A stretch of 24,309 nucleotides of DNA from Pinguiococcus pyrenoidosus (taxonomy: Eukaryota > Sar > Pinguiophyceae > Pinguiochrysidales > Pinguiochrysidaceae), in the NCBI GenBank assembly GCA_019677205.1, contig JAAMXY010001072.1, positions 1 to 24,309 of the forward strand, given 5' to 3'. A model generated the notes under the pieces. It was not told the DNA's origin, made no database searches, and saw only the letters and a list, made by a program, of their open reading frames with translations. Made by a program: the position numbers and the translations under genes. How positions within the stretch are numbered: position 1 is the stretch's first letter; each line of letters starts with the position of its first letter. Below are positions 1 through 7,800 of the stretch, one piece after another.

Positions 1-61
1 CAGATTTCACCAGAAACTCGACGACAGGAATGGTGATGTACCACGGCGGGAACATCACTTC
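1..61 (-). CDS. Possible partial exon of an unknown protein, off the left edge
   Basis: On the minus strand a consensus acceptor (CAG at 64-62) is followed by an open frame running to the window edge. It reads about 20 residues (EVMFPPWYITIPVVEFLVKS), with codons mostly ending in C or G as in the other genes here. The composition would suit a membrane or buried segment. The stretch is too short for a family call. The rest of the gene would lie left of the window, with an upstream exon somewhere above position 63 that I could not identify. It may be chance. Confidence 0.22.
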
Positions 62-628
62 CTGTGCTACAGCCTCAGGTCGGCCTGGGCGTCACAGACA
101 CGACAAGAAGAAGCTTGAGTGGTCTGGGTCGGCTGTCCGGCCCTTGGTACTACTCTACCGGTACCTAGTACTGCTGTGCTGTACTGTACTATTCTCTGTT
201 CTCGCAATTTGCTTTCTGATAGCCTGTGAATGTCTTTGACGGCATACTTATGGCGGCCGCGGGAACAATCGATTCTGCGGCAATCTTCCCTCAGACGAAG
301 AGACTTTCATGATGTCTGCGCCTCCGAAATTGCCGGGACTTCCCGGTGAAGGTTGGAAGAGCAGTGGGCCTGCGAGACAGCAGCAGCAAAGCCGAGAGAG
401 TCTTTCAGTCTTGGGTCTGGAGAGCAGCACGGCAAAAGTGGTTTCCGTTTCATCTCGTGCGAGGCTGCAGCCCAGCTCGTCGTCGGCGGATGTCAGCGCG
501 CGACTCCAAGGTGGTGGGCTTTGGAATGGCTGCACCAGCCTTCTTGGATGACTGACGAGCTCTCATGCTGTCGATGCTTCACACCGGGCAAGGCTACAAC
601 GTGAGGAATGGTTCGTTCTTTCCTTTGA
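62..628. other. Gene-free stretch, nothing recognised
   Basis: Both strands hold only short reading frames rich in Arg, Pro, Ser and Leu, as expected from GC-rich non-coding DNA. I see no family motif. An ATG-started plus frame at 309-551 has no coding signature I recognise. An in-frame TGA at 626-628 closes the frame upstream of the USP7-like fragment. Confidence 0.4.
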
Positions 629-1699
629 AAAGAAAAGGCGGGAAACGCAGCTCCAGGTCGAACGATATTCTTAACCGTTAGGAAAAATTATAGTTTTGAT
701 CTCGACCTTGAGAAAACTTTTCTGAAACTTAATTTTTATCATGCTATAATCGCTTTGGACGGTAGAGCAAAGGGCAAGAGACGTCTGTCACACACTTGGT
801 CGGCAAGAGTGCCCAAAGCTCTGGACGAGATTGCGCACGCCACGGATGTCGCGTCCGTTCCAGCGCCACTTCGAGAGGCGTTCGACAAGGAGGAGAGGCG
901 AGTGCGAGAGAAGAAGGAGGCCCTCAAGGAGCAGCGTCTGCAGTTGAGGGTCAAGGTGCTACGCGAGGAGCACCTCACCTCCGCCGACGGTACCCATTCC
1001 CTGAGGGATTGGGTGAACCTTCGGAGCCTGACCACTGACGTGACCGTCCGACGCGGCAATCCGGCGATCTCGTTGTATCAGGCTGTCCAAGACGATCTGG
1101 GCCTTTCCGTCCAAAGCATCCGGCTATGGGATGTGGTACGGCGTGAGAACAACACGATCCGAGTGGGTGCAGCGCTCTTGCCCACCAGTGCTGAGGCGCT
1201 GTCGCGGCTCATCGAAGAGAGTCAATTCCTAGAAGACGTGACCGAGCGTGGCTACGACGGACGCTGCTGCGTTGAAGTGGTCTCCCTGACCACGCTCGTT
1301 AAGGAGCCTTTGGTGCTGTGGGACCGAAGACTACATCTGGGGTTGGCCGAGACGGACACGGTCCACTGGAAGCTGGCGGCGCTGGACAGTGGCACGCTTC
1401 GTGTTTCTTACATTTGCTCCAATGGAAACCAAGCGGATGAAGCGGGCGAGGACCAAGCGGATGGTGCGCTGTGGCAAACGCTGGCGAAGATGTATCCCCC
1501 GTTCGAAGCTGGAGACGGCCGCTATCATCCAAAGCTTCTAAACACGGTCTCGAGCAACAGCTGCCACTTCGAGCAGTGCCCGTTGCTGGGGATCTGTGTG
1601 GAAGGCTCGCCGTACTTCGACGCCGCCAGAGCGTCGCACCGTCATACCTACGGCAAGGCCGCCTCGAAGGGCATCCACATCCGGAAGAGGGGCAACTGA
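629..1699 (+). pseudogene. USP7/UBP12-like deubiquitinase fragment (catalytic domain missing)
   Basis: The frame is open from 629 to TGA at 1697-1699, but the first in-frame ATG is at 1490. A normal start is therefore absent and an unseen upstream exon or a lost 5' end is required. The clearest part (about 755-1250) follows the USP7 family order. First comes the tail of the USP fold: VPAPL, then a charged helix KEERRVREKKEALKEQ, matching the family's 'IP..L..R..EE....KRKER' linker. Next is a beta strand (LRVKVLREEHL). Then comes the first ubiquitin-like repeat of the ICP0-binding region, with its hallmark IRLWDVVRRENNTIR (family pattern RLW....R.N.T.R). The later HWKLAALDSGTLRVSY resembles the family's FLKLYDP...LRY strand pair. 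Intact USP7 enzymes remove ubiquitin from nuclear substrates and have an N-terminal TRAF domain, a Cys/His/Asp catalytic domain and five C-terminal ubiquitin-like repeats. Only one or two of these parts are here. The last ~60 codons match nothing I know. A gene relic is likeliest; an internal exon of a larger gene is the alternative. Confidence 0.62.
670..750. other. AT-rich patch before the USP7-like fragment
   Basis: About 80 bases are strikingly A/T-rich in otherwise GC-rich DNA. They could be an intron 3' end or a promoter-like island. A weak acceptor (TAG at 763-765) lies just inside the recognisable fragment, but its pyrimidine tract is poor. Confidence 0.3.
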
Positions 1700-2077
1700 G
1701 AAGTGGAGGTCCCCCAACCTTCGCATCATTGCCACGCTTCTCTGAGACCTCTGAGACCATTCGCCGAAGATCCAGTCTGATGCGTCGGACTGCGATGTGG
1801 GAGGGAAGTGGTCGCAAGAGTGCAGGTGAAGAGGTCGCAAAAGTTCAGGCGAAGTGGTCGCAAGAGTTCAGGCGAGCAGCGGTACACAACGCTACCCAAA
1901 CAACGATTGAAAAAGACAAGGCATCTCCTGATTCCTCATGAAAACACTCCGATTCCTCGTATCTACACTCAGAACCGCTCAAGCGAGGGCAACGTCCAAT
2001 ATGATCTCGTTTCTCACGGTTTGCTTCACCTTTCCTTGAGAGTTACAACTAAACGGCTTGCATAGCCGCCACGCAGG
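1700..2077. other. Intergenic, with a 23-bp tandem repeat
   Basis: This stretch lies between the USP7-like fragment and the decayed carbonic anhydrase tail. It holds the tandem repeat at 1805-1873 and no reading frame with recognisable domain content. Confidence 0.45.
1805..1873. repeat. Three imperfect copies of a 23-bp unit
   Basis: Three consecutive copies of a unit close to GAAGTGGTCGCAAGAGTTC+AGGC start at about 1805, 1828 and 1851. They differ at a few positions, so this is a short minisatellite of modest age. Confidence 0.8.
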
Positions 2078-2208
2078 GCATACATACTGCTGGCAACACA
2101 TCAACTTTGCTGGCGTGGTTCTCGGCAACGGCCTGCATCGCCGCAAGGCGCACACATACTGCGGGTGACGAAGGAACTTAGTTGGCGTGGTTGTTGGCGG
2201 CGAGGGCG
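2078..2208. repeat. 72-bp direct duplication of the carbonic anhydrase gene end
   Basis: The segment at 2150-2208, which contains the carbonic anhydrase stop and last codons, is matched by a diverged copy at 2078-2135, offset by 72 bp. Both begin GCAYACATACTGC and share the core TTGGCGTGGTT or CTGGCGTGGTT. Read on the minus strand, the copy preserves an N-H-A-like stretch but has lost the stop codon position. It is an old local duplication of the gene's 3' terminus. Confidence 0.65.
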
Positions 2209-3389
2209 TCGTCGACGAGTTCCCGGGAGCCGTGCGCGTAGAGGTCGTCCGACATGTCGTCGCGCTGGGCCTTCATGTCCGCGCACATCTTGTCGAAGGT
2301 CGACGCGGAGACCAGGTGGCACTTGCGGTCCACCTGCCACGTGATGGGAGAGTAGGCGGAGCAGATCTCGTTGTTGCGGGAGGTTCCTGTGGTGGATCCC
2401 GTGTACATGGCCATGTCCATGCCGTGCTCGCCGTCCACGATCATGCCGCGCATGAGGTCGGGGTAGTAGAAGCGCTCGTCGTTCACGATCACGAAGACCT
2501 GGGCCTGCACGCCGATGGAGTTGTACGTGGTGCGCGGGTCCAGCTCGTCGAAGAAGGCTCCCACGACCTCGGCCTGGCAGAAGACACCGTCGTAGAAGGG
2601 CGTCTGGTACTGGTTGAGCGTGCCGCACTTGCCGGCGCGGGAGTGGGGCCAGTGGACCTCGTAGGTCTGGCCGACCTCCATCTCGATGCAGTGCTGCCAG
2701 TCGTAGGGCTTGGTGAAGATGGGGTTGGTGGCGTCGTAGGAGGTGCACTGGAAGCCCTCGCGGGTCTCGCCGGCGAGGCGGCGGCGCTCGTTCACGTCGC
2801 TGGGGCCGGAGCCCGTCTCGTCGAACTCGCCGAGGGAGTAGTGCTCGGCGCCGAGGTGCCAGTGCACGTTGACGGGGCAGAGGCCCTCCTTGAAGTAGGG
2901 GTTGGTGATGGGCACGGCGTCGGTCTCGAGGTCACCGTTGTAGCCCTTGGTGACGTTTGCGCCGGCCTGCTCCATGGCCACGACGATGTCGTCCTGGAAG
3001 CACTCGAAGTTGTCGAAGCCCGGGATGGGGTAGATGCCCTCGCAGGGGTTGTCTCCCGCTGGCGGGCCGCGCGTGGTCAGCGCGTTCTCCACGTAGACGA
3101 CGTCACTGTCGGTGTCCTTCTCAAGCGTGACGGCCAGGTAGATGGTGTCGATCAGCAGGCCGAGGACGCAGATGGTGAGGACGGCGAGCGCAATCTTGAG
3201 GGAGGTGACCGCGCTCATGGTGATCGCCGCGTCGCCCGAGGCGCTGCCAGCGCCCGAGGGAGCGCCGGCGACTGCCTTCTTGGCAGGTGCGACTGCCGCC
3301 CGGCCCTGCTCCGCATCGGCAGGGCTTTGCGTGTCGGCCTTCCGGAAGCGCTCGTAGTCGTACTGCTCCATGGTATCGTCGGACGCCAT
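2178..3389 (-). CDS. Delta-class carbonic anhydrase, membrane-anchored
   Basis: The gene encodes a 403-aa zinc enzyme that interconverts CO2 and bicarbonate. In marine algae such enzymes feed the carbon-concentrating mechanism. The delta family is recognised by CPVNVHWHLGAEH (residues about 171-183) and YEVHWPHS (about 244-250). The histidines H176, H178 and H246 or H249 are candidate zinc ligands. QYQTPFYDGVFC is a further family block, and several cysteines could form disulphides. Residues 1-60 are polar and low-complexity, followed by one hydrophobic segment at about 65-88. This predicts a type II membrane protein with the catalytic domain outside the cytosol. I chose the ATG at 3389 because its context is strong (A at -3, G at +4). 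An in-frame ATG at 3641 would add 84 residues with no domain. The stop is TAA. No intron is needed. Known family members occur in diatoms, haptophytes, prasinophytes and dinoflagellates. Confidence 0.9.
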   Translation of the reverse strand: MASDDTMEQYDYERFRKADTQSPADAEQGRAAVAPAKKAVAGAPSGAGSASGDAAITMSAVTSLKIALAVLTICVLGLLIDTIYLAVTLEKDTDSDVVYVENALTTRGPPAGDNPCEGIYPIPGFDNFECFQDDIVVAMEQAGANVTKGYNGDLETDAVPITNPYFKEGLCPVNVHWHLGAEHYSLGEFDETGSGPSDVNERRRLAGETREGFQCTSYDATNPIFTKPYDWQHCIEMEVGQTYEVHWPHSRAGKCGTLNQYQTPFYDGVFCQAEVVGAFFDELDPRTTYNSIGVQAQVFVIVNDERFYYPDLMRGMIVDGEHGMDMAMYTGSTTGTSRNNEICSAYSPITWQVDRKCHLVSASTFDKMCADMKAQRDDMSDDLYAHGSRELVDDALAANNHAN

Positions 3390-3980
3390 GCTGGACGTGC
3401 TCGTGGGCCTCGGTGCAGCGTCGGACTGGGGGGGCGGGCTGTGGCGCGGGGTCTGCGGGGAGAGGCCATTGCAACGTTGCTGGTCCTCCACCTTTGAAGT
3501 TTCTCCACGTGAGCGATCTTTCTTCGCTCGCAATTCTCGTTCGCTCGTGACGAGGCGGTCGTAAGTGACTGTGCTATGCACGAGTGGCGGCTCTTGTGAC
3601 CAGCGTGCATTCAAAATGCTGACGGGCTGCCCAGCATCCACTGTCCTATGCAGGATTCCCGGTCCGGGTGGCGCTGACGTAGCTACATGTGTACTGCAAC
3701 CACTTGCGGGTTGACACTTCCCCGATTAGGAGCCTGTGATATACACGTGATACAAACTGTTGAACTTCTCCAGCTTCGGGGTTTCGTAAGTCCCGGTCCG
3801 GGGATCCAGCCGCACGATTCGTCGACGTCGCGGTTCGAAACTGGCTCGATCGATTGACTCGAGATCGCTTACGTGGCTAAAGCTTCACGGCGGCTCTTGA
3901 AGTCGCCAACACCTTTCAACCGGATTCCTGCAAAGGGGGGTTTCGTTCCATTCCGCGAGAACCGGATCCCAGGTCTGAAG

Positions 3981-4100
3981 GAAGCACGTATTGGACGTGG
4001 GGGAAAAAGCAAGTACTCAAGGAAGCACGTATTGGACGCGGCGGGGACGCAAGTATTCAAGTATTCAAGCATTGGACGCGGGGGAAGCACGTATTGGACG
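3981..4100. repeat. Dispersed 17-mer repeat cluster
   Basis: GAAGCACGTATTGGACG occurs three times exactly (3981-3997, 4022-4038, 4084-4100), with a partial copy near 4068-4079. The spacers are filled with AAGTATTCAAG-type subrepeats. Each copy contains ATTGG, the reverse complement of a CCAAT box. It lies about 600 bp upstream of the carbonic anhydrase start. Confidence 0.85.
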
Positions 4101-4570
4101 GGTGGGCTGATTCCTGGAGATCCCACGTCCGCCCGTCGACCAGCCACCAACCATCGCTGCAGCGATTGGTTCTTTTCGGTTCCGAGTGCAAGTACGATCT
4201 GACACCGAGCTGGCTGCTTTGGGCGCTGACCGGCCCAAGCGACCAATCGCCTGGAAGGTCCGGCGGAGCATATGCCTTCGCAAGAGCGGTTCGACCTTGA
4301 ACGTTCGCCCCGACACGTGACGTAGTCCGGCTAGGCTTCCACGGAAAGGAAAGGTACGGAGGCCTGAACTGACTGGCCGAACCTTTCATAGCTACAGAGG
4401 CGATCCACTGATCCATACAGTATGCGAAACAATCTCAACAACAAGGAATGGATTGTGTGGGTGCGCCTGGGACTGTAGATGGACAGTAACGTGGTGATGG
4501 TGTCGCAACCCTATGAATCTATGAATCCTCAGGCAGCTGGACGCGATGGCGCGACACGAGCTCGCGATCG

Positions 4571-4620
4571 ATCCCAATCGATCCCAATCGATCCCAATCG
4601 ATCCCAATCGATCCCAATCG
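4571..4620. repeat. 10-bp microsatellite, five perfect copies
   Basis: The unit ATCCCAATCG is repeated five times without error, with partial units on both sides (about 4565-4625). It lies about 200 bp past the stop codon of the Cache receptor gene, probably in or near its 3' UTR. Confidence 0.95.
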
Positions 4621-4822
4621 ATCCCCGTCGTCCTCGTCCCTCGTCACAGGTTCCGAGTCGACGCCGAGCTGCTCGGGCTTGGGCGTCGTCGCTGTGGGCC
4701 CCATGGGATGATTCGGCTTCGTCGCTCGTCAGGAATCCATCAAGGCAACAGGGTACAAAAGGAAGGAATCCCTTGCAAACTCTCTTGCGCCTACGCTGGG
4801 CCTCCCTCCTTCTGGCGAGGAA

Positions 4823-7800
4823 CTAGAACTCTTCAAGCTCGATTTGGCTCTCAATGAGCTGCGCCACCTTCTCGAACGCCATTGCGATGGATTCCATGCT
4901 GCCGTCTGCAAAGACCAGTTCGCCCTTCTTCGAACAGGCGCTCAGCTCCTGCAGGGGCTCCCTGGCGACGTCGTTGCCCACCGCAACAATCATGAGTCCT
5001 TCGAGGCCTTGGAGCGCTTTCACGCGCTTCTTGACCACGTCTCGCGACGTGCTCGAAGAGTTGTCCTCTCCGTCGGTCAACGCGACGATCCAGTTGGTGA
5101 AGTCTCCGGCAGCTTGGCTCCGTTGCTCCTTCCTTTCGATCTCGTCCAGCGCAAACGCCAGGGCGTCGAAGAAGGCGGTCGCTCCCGCCGGTCGGTTGAG
5201 GTTTTCTATCCTCGAGCGCTTTTCTTCGGTCATGCTCGTCTTGGGCGAGAGGGAAAAGTCCATCGTGAGGTTGCGGCTGAAGTGCGTCAAGCCGACTTCG
5301 TCCTCTGGGCCGATGAAGTTGTTGAACATTGCCAGGAGCGACTCCCGCGCCGCTCGGATCTTTCCGCCGGCCATGCTGCCGCTGTAGTCCAGCGTGAAGC
5401 AAACTCTCTTCCTTGACGCGCCGCGAGCCTTCCCCGTGAGGCTGTAGCCGTAGCCGGCCATGATCTCATTGATGGCGCTGGCCTCCCCGCGACCTGCCAC
5501 GAGCTCTCGCAGCAGCACGAGGATCTTGCGCGTCGTTCGCGGCTCGCAGTACTTGGAGCTGCAAAGGGCCTTGGCAAGCAGCGGCACAGACGTGTCTTCG
5601 TCGGAACTGGCCGCCAGGCGAGCCAGGTTGTAGTAGGCCACCTGCTCGGCGATGGCGATCTCGAACTCATCCGAGGCGTCGGCGTCGGCGTCAGCTTTGT
5701 TCTTCTGCGCTTGGACCACGGCGAGCGCCTTCTTGAACACGCGCTTGGCGAAGACCACCTCCTCTTCCTTCAGGTAGAAGTGCCCTTTCCGGCCCTGGTT
5801 GACAAGCCAGCCGTACCGGTCGCCGATGGTCTGCTCCATGCTCTGCGCCCTCTCCAGGATGTCGACGGGGTCCTCGGCCTGGCCCTCGGGGCTCTCGATG
5901 AGCAGGGCGGCGTAGTTGCCCATGCGGCTCGCCAGGGTCTTCTGGGCGTCGATGACGTCGTCTTTTACCCCGCGGTCGACTGCGGCCTCGAGGAGGTGCT
6001 GGGCGTTGGCGATGCTGAGCGAGTAGTTGGCCGCCGCTTCGTCCCACTTGCCCAGGCTCATCGCCGCTGCCGCGAGGTTGTTGAGCGCGATGCCCGTGCC
6101 CCGGTCGTCGCAGATGCTCTCGAACAGCTCCAGCGCCTCTCCGAAGGCCTTGTACGCCTTGGCCATGTTGCCCTTGGCGTAGGACTCGGACCCAAACTTC
6201 AGTGCCACCAGCAGGCTGGAGAAGGCCTCCAGCAGCGTGCGGACGTCCGAGGACGACGCCGAGCTGGGGAGCGGCGCCGCCGCCTCTGCCTGCTGCAAGT
6301 CGCCCTCGGCGATGTACTTGCACACGTCGACCAGCTCCTGGATGGGCTTGCCGATGGCCAGGATGAACATGGCGTACAGCAGCGAGATGACGACGACGAA
6401 GGTCACGACCACCACGGTGATGAACACCGCGCGTTGCACGTCGATGGCGTCCTCAATGTCGTCGTTCACTTTGTTCACCACCTCCAACACCTCCGAGGTG
6501 GGAACCGTGCACACCACGGTGTAGCGTACCGTGCCGGACCGGATGGCGGCGGTCGAGAAGGTGAACTCCTCGCCGCCCTTCACGTAGGTGGCCTGGATGG
6601 GCTCTCCGTCCGGGACGCGCTGTGCGAAAACCTCGAGAAAGGCGCTCCACTCCTCGTTCGAGAACTGCGGCTCCACGCAGCGGAGATTGTCAGTGCCCGA
6701 CACGCAGGCGCTGTCGGCGAGCTCGGGGTGCAGCACCACGGTGAGGGGCGCGTCGGTGACTACCAAGAACGAGTAGCCCGAGTCCAAGATGACCAACTCA
6801 TTGACGCTGTCCGACAGCACCGAGGCCTTGACGTTGGTGTTCAAGACGCCTAGCAAGTCCGGCGCGTCCTGCGGCACGCGGACGTTGGTGACGCCCGTCA
6901 CCACGGTCTCGCCGCCGCTGCTTGTCCGGGGCGTCTGGAAGAAGACGGTGGTCGCCTCGTCGGCGTCGGGGTTCTGCTCAAAGCTGTGGACGGACGTCTG
7001 GTACCAGCTCCGGCAGCGCGGGTCGTAGGGCGGGAAGTTCGCCCTGGCGCAGTCGCTCTGGTAGTCCAGGCAGAAGGCGTAGGCGTCCGAGAGGCTGCTG
7101 GGCTCGGCGTCGGCGTAGCAGCGACTGGGGTCTCCGTACGACTTGAGCTCGTACTTGTAGACGCGCGTGAGAGCCGTGTCGTCCTCCTGGCCGATCTGGA
7201 GGAAGTCCAGGTTGGAACGCGCGTGGAAAGCGCTCTTGAACTTCAGGTCCAACAGGGACGTCAGCTGCGTCGTGCGCGCGACGTTGGTGGCGTCTTGGCA
7301 CTGCTCGGGCGTCGCCAAGGGACAAAAGTCCGCCGTGTCGTTCAGGGTAAAGTAGCCCGACTGCCCCGCCGCAAAGCTTTCCGTCACGGAGCAGCTGCCG
7401 AACTGAGCGCAGAAGGAGTACCTGTGGCGCGACTGGATGCTGCTGCCCCGGCAGACGCAGGCAAGGTCGTAGCTGGTGGGCAGCAGCGGCGACGAGCGCC
7501 AGGAAGGAATCGTGAGGTTCCCGGCGGTGAGAGCGGCGTAGAATGTGGCCACCACGGACGCGTCCAGCGCCGCGCGGTCGAAGTACGTCTTGGTGAAGGC
7601 GCTCTTGGCCTGCGCGATCTCCAGCAGGTTGCTCAGCTCCGTGTCCACCACAAAGTCGGCCGTGTCGGCCGTCCAGGAGTCGCCGTCGTCGTCCAGGATG
7701 GCGATGGTGTTGATGGTCAGCATCACGAGGCCGATCATGAGCACCGCCACCACCACGCACGCCATGAACTTGAGGCTCTGCATCCTTCCAGAGACGCGCG

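Larger units (their letters stand above)
3642..4822. other. Intergenic region with tandem repeats
   Basis: This is the upstream region of the carbonic anhydrase gene and also lies downstream of the Cache receptor gene. It contains 17-mer repeats (3981-4100), a 10-bp microsatellite (4571-4620) and two inverted copies of the ACCAATC/GATTGGT motif (4164-4170 plus and 4242-4248 minus). No convincing gene was found. Short frames here translate to repeat peptides. Confidence 0.5.

Noticed and set aside
2187-3497. Long plus-strand ORF (436 codons) opposite the carbonic anhydrase
   Set aside because: Val/Gly/Asp-rich translation is the mirror of a GC-rich gene on the other strand; no domain, and the minus frame has clear delta-CA motifs.
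3790-3865. GGTTCGA-containing segment that could be a tRNA T-arm
   Set aside because: No matching acceptor stem, D-arm or anticodon arm could be folded around it.
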